This document shows positions 10,522 through 21,560 of a stretch of 64,000 nucleotides of DNA, in pieces. Position 1 is the stretch's first letter, and the number at the start of each line of letters is the position of its first letter. A program made the translations under genes and the position numbers. This DNA comes from Symbiodinium natans (Eukaryota; Sar; Dinophyceae; Suessiales; Symbiodiniaceae), in NCBI GenBank assembly GCA_905221605.1, contig CAJNDS010002239.1, positions 439,409-503,408 of the forward strand, written 5' to 3'. The notes below the pieces were generated by a model. It ran no database searches. It was not told the DNA's origin and saw nothing but the letters and a program-made list of their open reading frames with translations.

Positions 10522-13312
10522 GTAGGTTTGGACATAATTGTTATACTTTATTTATTCCCCTATATATAATCCTTATGAAGCCAAAGAAGGTTAATTCTTA
10601 TAGGGCGCCCAGACCTACCTCAGTTAAGAGGTTCGGTGTTGGGGTTCGGGCTTTGAGGTGCACATGGCTACGCCTTGACCAAAAGTGTAGGCCTGAGTTC
10701 GGGAGGCATATCTTAAAGTGAATGGTTGCCTTGTGCGCGCCTGGCCGAGTAGTAGGGGTAGGTACCTCTGGAAAAGCATGGGTCTATATCGGCGTCTAGA
10801 CTATAGTAGACGGCTACTTACCTAGACTATCTCCGCCTGGCCACGTGGCCACAAGCAAACAAGGACCTTGGCCCAAGACCCTATTTCAAGTCTGACCTTG
10901 GCGTACAGTTGCACTTGCCCAACCACACAAGCTTTAAGCAGCAAGCTCGCAGTTCAGGTGTAGCGAGCTCCGACATCAGGAATCTCAAGCGAGCATGAGC
11001 GATGCTAGGGTAAGGTTATTCTTGCTTCCTGCGCTGAGGTGTGGACGGCAGCTCTTTGGGTGGCACATGGCGCCTTGTCCTCAGCATCAAGTACACCGCC
11101 AGGCTTCCTTCCGCCATCCTAAGCCGCCCCTAAGCCGTGCAGGGCAGCATCGTTCAGCTAGGCAGAGCTTGTGGGGCCTTAAAGTTGAAAGGCTTGTGGG
11201 GTGCAGGGGCTCAGCGACGTCGTCGTGCTGATAAAATCAGTTGCTCTAATGAAAGCACTAAACCGGCCTCAGTCCTGCGCAGCAGTTGCAGAGATCATCA
11301 GAGTAGAGTTGAGAGCTTGGTTGACTCTAAGCAGCTGTCGGCTTCGGTTTCAGCGGTTTGGGTGCCAATCTTGGCTGCCAGCCCTGAAAAGGTCACGGCC
11401 AGCCACCGCGGTGAGTAGCTCTGGCCGCCGGTAGCAGAGATTCTGTCCTGTTAGATCGCGAGAAAGCCGTAGCATAAGCATCCCAAACTTCCAGCTGCTG
11501 CGAGGTTGTCCGTGCGCAGGAATCAACTCCAACGCAAGAAAGCCTAGGGAATTCGAATCTTTGGCTCTCAGGCAGAGCTTGGTTTTGCCCTAAACCCTGA
11601 AACCGGAGACACGCGCAAACGAACGCACTTCTCACCCTGTGTACATAACCAGCCTTTGCCGCTGTGACCTGCCAGCGTTTGCATAAGAGTCTTGGTCAGT
11701 TTCATGGCCAGTGTGTTTGGGTTTCGAGGGAAGATGAGCTTGTTGCAAGAAAGAGGTTAGAGGGGCTTGGCTTAGCAACCGGGCGCGGGGGATTGGCCGA
11801 TAGGATTGTTCAGGAGGCACAGTGCTCAATCTGTCATGCTTGCATGCAAGGCCACCAGGTACACCTGAAGAAAGAAAGCGCGAGGAGTACCAGGGGCCTA
11901 GCTTACAAAGCAGCACTGGGGAGGGGGGCGCGGGAGTGGGCGGGAAGCGACCCAGCCAGCCGACCTAGACAGGAACGAGAAAGATACATAGATACGTCAA
12001 AGTAATCAGGAAAGCAAATATGTACGCGACAGGCAGACGGACTGAGATGGATAGGCGGGCGTGTGTCTAGGTCGATGGATGGAGAGGTAGCGGGAGATGC
12101 AAAAGATCTCAAAAGAGTATTTCAGGCAGCCTCTCTGTGTAGGAAGATCAAAGAACCAAAGACAGGTATCACGAATGATTTGGGATAACTTGGAACTCAG
12201 GCATTCTCCACCTTACAATTGGTGTTGATTTGCTTCGCGTTATTCATGTGCACGGTGCTGTGCTGAGCAACGTGCCCGGGGCGTGGTGTCACGGTGAAAA
12301 GCCCAAGACCGGAAGCAACACGAAAGCCAGGTATTCTCCTTGCTCGGGAATTCCACAGAGTTTCCACCCCGAGAGAATCCTGCAGAATTTGCCGCCCACC
12401 CCTAAAACCCCAATGCCACATCCAACAAAGTATCTCGGAAGTGCCCAGGTAATTGTCAGAATGTTTAGTTTCAGAGTTGCAGTGTTCGAAGTGAATATGT
12501 GTTGCAGCCTATTTCTAGACTGGTTTCTTGATCCAGAGTGACGGCCTGGGTAGACCCATTAGTATCCCATTAGTTCTATAAGTGGAACTCATCACCTTAT
12601 CGATGCCGCTGTTTTACACCAAGGGCAAAATCATGGCTCGGCCACGGCCATTTGTCTCGCACGATGCCAGCTAAATTTGAAAGCGAAGACCATGCAAAGC
12701 AACCATGCAGATACGTGGCCCCGACAGAACTGCTGGATTTGTTTTTCATTATGGGGCTGTCATAGCTCCAACAAAGATTGGACCATACTGGACTTGGATA
12801 CGCAGAGAACCACCCACCAGGTGAGCTAGATGTGAGCCTGCAATCATCCGCAACCTTAAATCCATTGGCCAGCCGGTCACTTGCCTGGATGTTCCAACAG
12901 ACATGGGCCTCGGAGGACGCTCGCCTGGGTTCTTGACCTGTGGGCGGGAAGTAATCACCAGAGAATGAAGCCCGAGCTCCAGACCCTAGACCCCGAAAAT
13001 TTCAGGACGGCTGTGAACGTCAGTGCTGTAGCTGTGGCCTTGTGCGTTGCTTCCTAAAGCCCTAGGCCAGAAAATGTCCGACATGCCCGAAACATGCGTC
13101 GTTGGCAGTACTGCCAGCTTTCAGCAGGTCTTCGGACCACTAAGGGCGGTCATGTTTTTCATGCCCCTGAAGTGTTGTGACAGCTCGTGTCGCGCTGCAA
13201 AGAGCCTAAGGACTCTGTGGTTCAAAGTGGCTTTATCCGAGCTTTCCTATGTTGCCATATACATCTCGGAACTCCAACGCACAGGCCTCAAGTTGCAAAG
13301 CCCACGCCCCAG
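10522..13312. other. Non-coding stretch
   Basis: No exon I can support. A weak candidate near 11729 (EDELVARKRLEG) is flanked by AG but has no confirming pattern. The rest has no repeats of note. Confidence 0.45.
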
Positions 13313-13380
13313 GAAGAGGCTGTCGGCAATTTCGCAGCGCAGCTACAGTTCAATCCCGAGGACATGAGTCCAGGGGACAG
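13313..13380 (+). CDS. Possible helical-module exon
   Basis: After cgccccag the frame reads EEAVGNFAAQLQFNPEDMSP. The FNP followed by a Gly/Asp stretch resembles the FDPxGTK part of the module seen at 17348 and 36647. The right edge is unclear: GA after CCAGGG (about 13374) or a GT near 13393. Function unknown. Confidence 0.42.
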
Positions 13381-14290
13381 AAGATACATAAGAGTTTGGC
13401 ATTGCTTCATCCAAAAGGTGAAGGTTTGTGTCGCTGTAGTCTTCAGTTGCATCCGACACACTTCTTTGGGATATGCAGCCCCATAGAGATTTGCAAACCT
13501 CGCAGGCTTTTGCATTCGGGGTTTTGGCTCTGCCGTTCCAAAGTGGTGGACAGGAGCCATAGCTTTTGAACACCATTTCAGGGTGCTTGCATCCCTGGAC
13601 TGGGCGCATCATGAGAGGTCATGCAAAGGGTGGGCTTCAACATGATATTCCTTCACTCATCAAAATCGCTTGATGCGTGTACGCGCGCGCGCATATGCAC
13701 AGCACGCGAAGTGCCCCCGCGCTCCCCCCAGCGCATTCAGTTACTGTCTTGTCGTGTGCACTTGTGCTAGTTGTCATACATGTCATGTCCATTCCAGGTG
13801 CGTGCGTTGAACAGCCACTGTCTCTCAGAAAACTTTTGTTGTGTGTGCGTGTGGGCGCACGCGCGAGGCGCAGGCCCCTGCGCTTTCAGAGCAATGTGCA
13901 ATTTGCAACGATGGAGCAAGTGAAGATGGGAGGGGAAGTCGCAGGTGGATTGATGACGGCCGAAACATGGGCGGCTTGCAAGGGTGGGTTTGCACAGGTG
14001 TCCAGTGTACAGTGCTCAACAAAAGCCATGGCTACGCTGCATCCGATAGACGAGCTGGACTCATGGCACGTGATGTCGAAGCACAAGCATTGAGAGAGCA
14101 TGGAAGCAACGAGTGAAGGGGGCACACTGGAGTGGAAGGGATGGAGGCAACGGAATTTCGCATTATCGGGCATTTGCAGAAGCTACGGCGGGGCAGAACG
14201 TGGGGTTGGAACACATGGAAAACGTGGGCGTTAACTACTCGTTAGATTATTGGGGGTGTGGGGAGGTTCTGGCTGTCTTGGAAGTTGCAG

Positions 14291-14389
14291 AAGCAGAGGA
14301 TGTGAACTTCTTGTGGGACCTGACGCCGGACATACGTTCCGTGATTATTGCGAACTTCCGGCCGGAAACCCGGAAGTTGGCCGGGGAGG
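14291..14389 (+). CDS. Helical-module exon, unsplit SLPEE-FDP type
   Basis: The exon is 99 nt between ttgcag and gtgcag. It reads EDVNFLWDLTPDIRSVIIAN then FRPETRKLAGE. It combines in one exon what other copies split: FLxxLxPE/D followed by VIxxFxP and a basic end. Start and end phases both leave an in-frame split codon. I associate this kind of short helical module (hydrophobic helix, PPE/LPEE turn, second helix, then an RLLxxIR helix) with dinoflagellate predicted proteins, from memory only. Function unknown. Confidence 0.6.
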
Positions 14390-14937
14390 GTGCAGCCTCG
14401 AAGGCCCGATGCCTGACACCCCACACCCCACCTCAGGCCCTTACACCATCTTACACCTCCCTCAGCCGCAAAGCTAAATCAGCCTTGTGCTGGTGTCACG
14501 TCCCTGTTGGAGAGTTTGGTTTCGTTAGACCCAGGACCCTTGTGTTTTTTATTGAGGTCGCGGATGCGAATGTGGTTGCAACCTTTCATTCGGAGGCTTT
14601 CAGGTTTTCAGTTTGGGCTGTCGAAGAGCTTAATTTAAGTTCCAGGGTTCTGCATTGACGCAGTAGTTGCATGACATATCAAGAATGCGAAGTTCAGCCA
14701 TCCAAGCAGTATCTGGCACGGCCTGCTGCATGAACATGTGTGTGCCTGTGACGAAGGGCCTCGCACACCACATCGCTTCTTCACAAGTCGCCCAGCCTCC
14801 CCCATACTTGTCGGCCGAAACCTGCTGTGACTGAAGCTCCCAAGCGGCCAATCCTCAGAGCTAATGAACTGTCACTTAGCATCTGCCAACAGAGCTCCTG
14901 CTACCCACCTTCCCATCCCCTAGGCTTGAAAACTTAG

Positions 14938-14980
14938 GGTCAAGACAAGACCAGCTCTTCCCAGGCCAGATGGCACCAAG
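14938..14980 (+). CDS. Helical-module exon, PDGTK part (divergent)
   Basis: VKTRPALPRPDGTK ends exactly before gccccag, a GC donor. This is the same position relative to GTK as in the exons at 17348, 36647 and 45463. It starts VK like the 36647 copy but is one residue shorter and lacks the Phe of FDP, so it is divergent or partly decayed. The next exon, 15084, carries the matching DGN part. Confidence 0.45.
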
Positions 14981-15083
14981 GCCCCAGCTTGCCTTGAGAC
15001 AGGATTCTTTAGTTCGGGCCCTGCGTCCGAAGTCCTCAATCTCGCAGAAGCGTGTGGTGGAACTTCTACCTTTCCAGTGGCAG

Positions 15084-15112
15084 GATGGCAACATGCTGGG
15101 ACGATTGCAGGG
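15084..15112 (+). CDS. Helical-module exon, DGNxxGRL part
   Basis: After tttccagtggcag the frame reads DGNMLGRLQG, then GT. It matches DGNVWGRLLGF at 18153 and 37032. It follows the GTK exon at 14938 in the expected order and with a very short intron (103 bp). Confidence 0.55.
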
Positions 15113-16975
15113 GTGCGCCTAGAGCCCAGGCTTGCGAGTGAACTTCCAACTTTGTTGACTTGTGGTTTCATATTTAGAGAAAGATAGAGCCAGTGACAGA
15201 TAGATAGGTAATAGATAGATAGCATGCTGCCGCTAGCAGACGAAGGCACACACTAACCCAGAAGGAGATTTTAAGCAAAAATAGCCCAAGCACAACATGG
15301 TTTAGATTCTATCCCAAACGCCCAACCCCAGACACACAGCTTCAAACATCCTCGGATGGTAGCATCTTGCAGGTACACCCGAAGCGTACTGCAAAGACAG
15401 GGCATGCCCATTCCGCCCTCACTGGGTGCGGAGCAGCATGCTTCACGGCCCGAGGACTGCACCCTGTCCTGTGCGGAATTTTGTGGGGAAAAACATCAAG
15501 AAATCAAAACATGTTTGTTTGTACCTTGAGGGGTACTGGCAAGCAGTTTCAACAAATGAGGGATGGAGAGGAAGACCACCGCATTGTCGTTGAGCTACAG
15601 TGTTCTGAGGGCAATCTGAGCCAATGCTCACATCTTCCTGGACAACATGTGCTAGATTGTGAGTAGAACTTCTTTCAGATCCTAAGAAGGACCCATGCTA
15701 AGCCCGTGAAAACCAACTCACATTGCTTGTTTCATAATGAGAGAGAATCATGAGCAGCTGAACGTAGACGAGGAACTCTAAAATGTACCAGGATACTCGC
15801 GTGTCAAGGTGACTGCATATGATATGTCGGGTGCATAGGCTTCCCACGTTCCGGCATGGTTTTCAGATTTGGCAACTGGCTTGAATCGAGGGCCCTAAAC
15901 ACCCGAATGCGCAGTGCAGCAACCAGTCTAAACCGAGACTGCCCCTCGTGGCAGGAAGCGCATTGGGGCGTCCCCGGTGCAGCTGCACCTGTGGGAACTA
16001 TGGCAGAAGCAGGTGGGTTTAAGCATTTAGCTAGGCTTCAGGGTGCCGGGTTTTTGACAAGGGGCACCCCTAAGTCAACCTTGTTCTGAAGTGCCCAACA
16101 TGGGGCCTGCTCCAGGCTACGCGAACCCGTGGGATCCCTGGGCTTTCGCGAGCCGGCGAAGTGCCCAGCAATGGCATCTGCGGTTTATTGGCTCCGGCTT
16201 AAAGGCAAACAGACGGAGTCTAGCTAAGGGAGTCTAGCTAGGGTATTGCACCTGCCTTCTGCAGAACAAAGATTTTGAAGGTGCCTTGAGGTGGTCGTTC
16301 GCACATGTCTGGAGTCTTGTGATAGGCGACATGTTGGCCCATCGTTCAAAGTACGCACGCCCCATCTCCTACGACCCCTTCGGCGCACAAAGTTCAACCA
16401 GACGCCGACTACGGCAGCAGCCATGGAAATCACGGTTGCAGATGACGTCGGTGAAGTGTCTGGAGTTTCTTCGTGTCGAATATCTTCCAATGCTTCGAAT
16501 GATGTTGGCTTCCTCGGGAGTAAACATCTGCGTAAGGCCCGTTTATTTATCTGTTCCTGGTGAGTTTGGCACTAATGCTCCCACAGCACGATTTGATTCT
16601 GTAGAGGATGCACTTGCCCACACGATAACTCTTTCGTTCCGTATGCCTGTTAGCAGTCAAAAGGGCTGTTACGGCTTCTTGGGTCGTGCCGCCACAGTCA
16701 TTTGAGAAGCCGTTGCCGTTGTCCGAGTCTACTCTGTGGCCAAAGTGTCAGTCTCCAAGCGCGGCGGATGCGATTCAGTGCAGAAGGCCATGGAAGGCCA
16801 ACCCGAAATCGTAAACACGTCATGCTTGTTTTGAGGAACGCAGCCCTCCCGAAAGGCTCGTCAAGGGCTGTGGTCCTTGGCTTCACGATCCTGGGTTATT
16901 AATTACTGCGGTGTCCAGAGTGGTCCTGCGGTCTGGGTCTAGATTGGCAGAGAATCCCTACCCAAACCCCGAAAG
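15113..16975. other. Non-coding stretch
   Basis: It contains a short GATA-type run (about 15183-15222) but no exon I can defend. A frame around 16430-16690 is open for 139 codons but shows no family pattern. Confidence 0.45.
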
Positions 16976-17027
16976 GCTCGGCCTCAACGACGAGGGCGGG
17001 CAGTTTCTGGCGTCTTTGCCCGAGGAA
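16976..17027 (+). CDS. Helical-module exon 1 (LASLPEE)
   Basis: Reads LGLNDEGGQFLASLPEE and ends exactly at GAGGAA before gtgtct. It aligns with WGLEERVGEFLQASFG at 38159 (L/WGL, four to five residues, then FL and a turn). With 17348 and 18153 it makes a complete module in three consecutive exons, joined in phase zero at the first join. Confidence 0.55.
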
Positions 17028-17347
17028 GTGTCTTGGGGTGATTGCCTTGATTTTGTGAAAGGCATGTACATGGAAGAGGTTTGTGGTTCATTGGGCGTGA
17101 AGAGCACCAAAGGGCAGCAACCCAGTCTTGCAGAACGAGCTCAGGGTTTATGATTTGGGGTCTGGCAATTCCTGGGGGATTCGAGGTTCGACTTGCCAAG
17201 ACTAACGACCTGGTATGTCTGGTGGAAAAGAGCTGCACAGAAGCAGCTACCAGTCAGATAGCACCCCAGGCATGTGCATTAGCACATGCAGGATCGTTTT
17301 GCAAACCTCCTGCTCCGCATGTAAATGAAGCCATCTGAGAACTGCAG

Positions 17348-17395
17348 GACTTACTGCGCAGCATCATTCAGAGCTTTGATCCCGCTGGCACCAAG
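17348..17395 (+). CDS. Helical-module exon 2 (FDPAGTK)
   Basis: The exon is 48 nt, 16 codons, phase 0: DLLRSIIQSFDPAGTK. It begins right after ctgcag and ends right before GACACG, so the donor is GA. Three other exons end at the same GTK codon followed by GC or GA (14980, 36691, 45507). The next exon starts DGNVW, giving FDPAGTK-DGNVWGRLLGF. This is strong internal evidence for dinoflagellate-type splicing. Function unknown. Confidence 0.66.
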
Positions 17396-18152
17396 GACAC
17401 GGGGGCCCTCTTGCGTGCAAAGACAAGCAATTGCTCCCTCTGCTACGTAGTTAGGATGGGAGAACCTTGCAATACTAACAGACCGGTATCCACCGATTTG
17501 GTGTGGTCACGAATCTCAATGACTGTATACCACGCCTGGGCTTGTGAACTCCAAGCTTTTGAAGAAGCCAACGCTAATCATGACATGGAGTAGGCTCTCG
17601 CATTCCAACGTGTTTCGTCATGGGATGTACGTTCGGAGGCCCGATCATGTCGAGACTTTTTCACGAGTGCAGAGAAAACCTCAACCCTAGGCCGTAAAGT
17701 CTACGCCTGAACATGTTAAGCGCCACGCCCTGAGACCTAAGCCTTTGGCAAGCCATTGAAGGACCCACCAGGACTTCGGAGTTTCTCCAATGCTTGACTA
17801 TGTCTACGTGTGAATGACGTAAATCCCCTTGAAGCTCCGAGCCGCTTAAGCTTCGAAGCTCCTCCATGCGCATCACATCACAGCGCCCGTAGGCCCAATT
17901 TTCGCGTGGGTTCGGGGTCAGCATCGAAACCCCAATCCAATCCCACATTGAGCCTCGAGGTCGAAATCTCAGACCTCGGTTCTCAGCCTCATGCCGTACA
18001 CACCATACAGGCCCCTACGGTGTCATTCTGCAGCTTTTGCACTTCTAGTGCGAGCCAGCACCTTGTCGGCCAGCTGAGCCCCAGGCTTATTCCTCAACAT
18101 CCGTAGCACCCCTCAGCCCCACAACACCCCTTACAAGCTCCCACGAACAAAG

Positions 18153-18192
18153 GACGGCAACGTTTGGGGTCGCCTGCTGGGATTCATTCGCG
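18153..18192 (+). CDS. Helical-module exon 3 (DGNVWGRLLGFIR)
   Basis: Starts after cgaacaaag and reads DGNVWGRLLGFIR. The frame stays open beyond it (GLWMRRGG), so the end is uncertain. A GC donor after CGCG is the choice closest to the 37032 copy. Together with 16976 and 17348 it completes one module. The R-L-L-G-F-I-R helix is the most conserved part across the window. Confidence 0.65.
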
Positions 18193-18327
18193 GCCTGTGG
18201 ATGCGACGCGGGGGGCCTCAGCCGGGCAAAGGGGCAGCACTCCCGGACAATTGCAAAAACCGATTTTTGGCATGCTTGGGCGGGATGATGTTTCGGAAGA
18301 TGTTGCCCTTCGCAAGGGGATGTATTG

Positions 18328-18864
18328 TCAAGTAGGAAGATCAAACCTGGTTTGGCCTTCTAACCAGCAATCCTGCAGATCACGTCGGGCGCTTGCATGC
18401 TCTTTGGTGAAGCCCGCTTGCTCTTTGTCATCAATTTCATCCTCGCTGTTCAAGGTTTCACAGGCACGGAGTGAAGCCATCTTCTGGACGATAACGCCAT
18501 GAGAGCTTGTACCAAGGGACTGGGCACATGGCCCTTCTTTGCATCCACAAGTTCGCACCGTCTCTCGATAAAAAGCCGGGCCGGCAAGTTCAACCTTAGC
18601 GGCCTCAGCGTCCACGCCATCTGAACGCGGCGTCTCACTTCACAGTCCAGCTTTTGCCAGTTTTGCTTGCGCAGTTGTTGCGGATACGCCACCACCAAGT
18701 GGACCGAGACTCGCCAGCCTTCCGTCGGAGATGTCGCTTCGATCGAAGGCGTCGCTTTCCAGGTCGCCACTTGGCTGTGCGAGCTCGCCCTGGTCTGCGA
18801 TATCAAGAGCCTCTATCTGTGACTTCCAAGAAGCTCGTTTGCCAGCCATTGCTTCTGTGAACAT
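18328..18864 (-). pseudogene. Intronless minus-strand frame with one internal TGA (probable retrocopy)
   Basis: Read on the minus strand from ATG at 18864, 74 codons (MFTEAMAGKRASWKSQIEAL onward, with an acidic Ser/Asp middle) end at TGA at 18642-18640. The same frame then continues for 103 codons to a stop at 18328. The second part (GCKEGPCAQSLGTSSHGVIV, then a DDKE and DCWLEGQTR stretch) looks like ordinary protein. A single C-to-T change in CGA would explain the TGA. The lack of introns in a genome of tiny exons and the opposite strand suggest a reverse-transcribed mRNA copy. I see no relict spliced leader or poly-A. I do not recognise the family. A real gene with stop readthrough, or a sequencing error, remains possible. 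Confidence 0.55.
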
Positions 18865-19626
18865 GCATGTTTAACTCCAGAAACGCCCCCTTTTACAGCC
18901 TGGGCAGCACACGGTGATTTCAGCCTCACGAGGCAGGACTTGCTGTGTCCAACTGGCTCCTGAATTTGGGCACGAGTCGGTGGTTCAATGTTTGAAGTTG
19001 GGCGTAAGATGCTTCAGATGACAAGGTGTCGAAAGGAAACACACGACACTGCTTTGCCGCAGTTGGCAGCTACTGTGAGACGGCTTGTTCTCCGCGGCAG
19101 GTGTTTGCTTCAAAGGACAAACAAACAGCAGTTGCGACTGCAAGACATGCAACCCAGCCAAGCCAAGCCCAAAGCCCCTGAATAGTCCCAGTCAATCAAA
19201 ACTTGGCAGCGGCAGAAGTCGGGTTTCCTTAGCACAGGTGGCTGCTTCGGCCTCGGCTTGTCCTAACGACTTTAACGAAGAAAAGCGGTGGCACAAACAG
19301 GCGAGGGCGGATGTAGGTGGGGAGGAGGGAGTGACCTACAAACACTGGTAGATGATGGTAGATGTGTGCCGAGGTCTTCAGCTGAATGAGGAGGCTGGGT
19401 GCCTTCAGAAGATCGAACGAAAAGGTCTCGAGAGTTGCTTCTGCAAACCTCGAGCCTCAGGTTGCACAGGTACATTAGCATACATTAGCCAGAATGCAAG
19501 AACCAAATCTGCAAGCACAAGCCAAGTAAGATGCGGCGCTGCCAAAGATAGGACCCCCACAGTGCAACCTCCTATATGAGCTTCAACATGCTGGACTCTA
19601 ATCAGACTCTGCTAGACTGAGAACAG

Positions 19627-19717
19627 GCCGCAGCTTTCTTCCGAAACTTGTCGGAAGAGGTGCAGACGCAGGCGGCCCAACAGCAGAGCAGTGCTTCTTC
19701 CGGCTTCCGTAATTTAG
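19627..19717 (+). CDS. Possible helical-module exon
   Basis: After actgagaacag the frame reads AAAFFRNLSEEVQTQAAQQQ, then Ser-rich sequence, up to a GT (TTTAG|gttttt). FFRNLSEEVQTQ resembles FLASLPEEV followed by the next helix. The Gln/Ser-rich tail is unlike the other copies. Moderate to low confidence. Confidence 0.4.
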
Positions 19718-21306
19718 GTTTTTTAAGAGAGCAATCGGAGGACTTGCACGAAGGCCATCAAGCTTCTCGATACAGCCTTGGCATGCTCAGTGTTCAACCA
19801 CACTAACAACTTCCACCCCAAGCCCTTGTATCGTGAGCACATTGTCGAACTTTGGATTCCTCGTGTTCGCAGCCCACGTGCGAGAAACAGTCCACCCTAA
19901 ATCCATGGAAATCCAAAAACAGAACGCTCAGCCCCTGACAATCCTGCCAAAGAAACTCGGCGGGGCAGCAAAGCAGGTGATGGTGTCCTTCCACCCAGGA
20001 TCGAAGGATGGGAACGTTTCTGCCGGCCTCCCAGCTGCTGCTGCGGCATGGGCTTGGGGCGACAAGGGCCCCATTTAAAGAAAACCTACTGTAAGTGTGT
20101 GAACTTTCAAGGCCAAGACGGTCAACCCAGGTGAATACAGTAGTTGTCTACCGGGATGCCACAACCATGCAGAGCCGGCGCGATCCAGTCGCGGTGCCAA
20201 GCATGCAGAGTCACGCCGGTCGTGTGGGCTACTGTGCTCGGCTGGACTCCGTTTAGGGTTTGTATACTGCAGCGCGAAATGGGCGAGGGGCCAGAGCAGG
20301 GCCATATTTGACAAAGTTGCGAGGTGTGCACGGTCCGGCCGTGAGATCTCAGTTATCTTCAGGCTCCGTCGCGCTTTTCCCATCCCTGCCATTTCTGTGG
20401 AAGGGACTCTTTCATGTGCTCTTAAGGGGCTCTCAGCCCACCGAAGACTCAAGCAAGTGCCCGTCTCTGAGGACTGATGCCGAGTGGTGCAAGCATGCGG
20501 CAAATGGGAAGACTTTGTGACCCTGCATGGTTGCCACCACAACTGATGTAACTCTGCATGCTGGCACCACGACTGGTGGTCGCTGATTGATTGCCTGCTC
20601 ACAATGTGGAGACAGATGATACACCTTGTGTGAGTTGCTGTGGAGCATCGTGAACCGCATGAGAAACGGAGACCCAGAGACCCAGAGACCTAGCCAGCTA
20701 AAACGGTGCGCTTGCATTGGCGTTGGCACTTCGCCAAAGCCCAGGCCCGGCTCATTGGCTTTGCCAAGAACCTGGTTATGGGCCAGGCCTGGCATCTCCT
20801 GGCCTATGCAACGCTGGAGGGCCCTAAGCCACTAAAGCCCCAAACTCGTTCTCTAGCTTGCTGGGCTTTATGTTCAGAGTCCAAGGTCAAGGCCCTTAAA
20901 CCCCTGAACTTGTGATAGAAACCCTCCTGACCGTAAGGCCTGAGTGTTACAAGAGTCCGTAGGGTGCACCAAGCAAAGCACCTATCGCTGCATATGATAC
21001 GCACTTGTGCATGTATGTACTGACACGGGTTCGGGGGGTCCCACCCGCACATGCCATGCCAGGTTCACACACATTCTCAAACCAGGGCAATCTCGGAGAG
21101 CTAGCTACGGATAAGCCAGCCCGTGGCCCATGTTTGCAGTCATAAGCGTATAAGCCGACGTCCTCAGGGGTCTTACGAGCACCAGTGGCAAGAGCAGCAG
21201 TGGCAAGAGCAGCAGTGGCAACCGACGCAACAGATGAGCGCAGTCAGGGCCTTGGATTCCTCGGGGTGGGTCTTGAGATCCCCGCACTGTTTTAGGGTTT
21301 AGGGTT
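19718..21306. other. Non-coding stretch before the retroelement
   Basis: No supported exon. It contains a few 15-base AGCAGTGGCAAG-type repeats at about 21178-21220 and ends in TTTAGGG repeats. Confidence 0.45.
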
Positions 21307-21311
21307 TAGGG
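21290..21311. repeat. TTTAGGG repeats (interstitial telomere-type)
   Basis: Three copies of TTTAGGG stand immediately left of the retroelement. The last five bases, TAGGG (21307-21311), recur right after the element at 33261-33265. TTTAGGG is the telomeric unit reported for several dinoflagellates and plants. Confidence 0.85.
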
Positions 21312-21560
21312 TGTGGATCGGCATGTCAACGTATACATATCCGCAGCATCTCCAACCAAAGAGCCTTCAAGAGCCTCTATTCGGTTCAGGCCCACACCCA
21401 TTTGTAGACCTCACTTTAGGTTGGCCTATGTAGGAACCTGTACAGTTTTCAAAATGAAAACCAAGAGTGCATTCACAGAGTAGATAGTTACAAGTACAGT
21501 TCTTGTTCTTGCTCTGGCTTGGTTGTAAAAAGATGTCCGATTTGAGCCATGGCTTCCATA
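21312..21560 (+). repeat. 5' LTR
   Basis: This is a 249-bp copy, identical to 33012-33260 except at 21387 or nearby (TTCAGG here, TTTAGG there). It contains an AT-rich GTATACATAT (21331-21340) that could be a core promoter part. Its last 12 bases carry the ATG (21549) that opens ORF1. Confidence 0.94.

Noticed and set aside
11729-11764. Possible exon EDELVARKRLEG
   Set aside because: AG is present but the donor is vague and the peptide matches no repeated motif.
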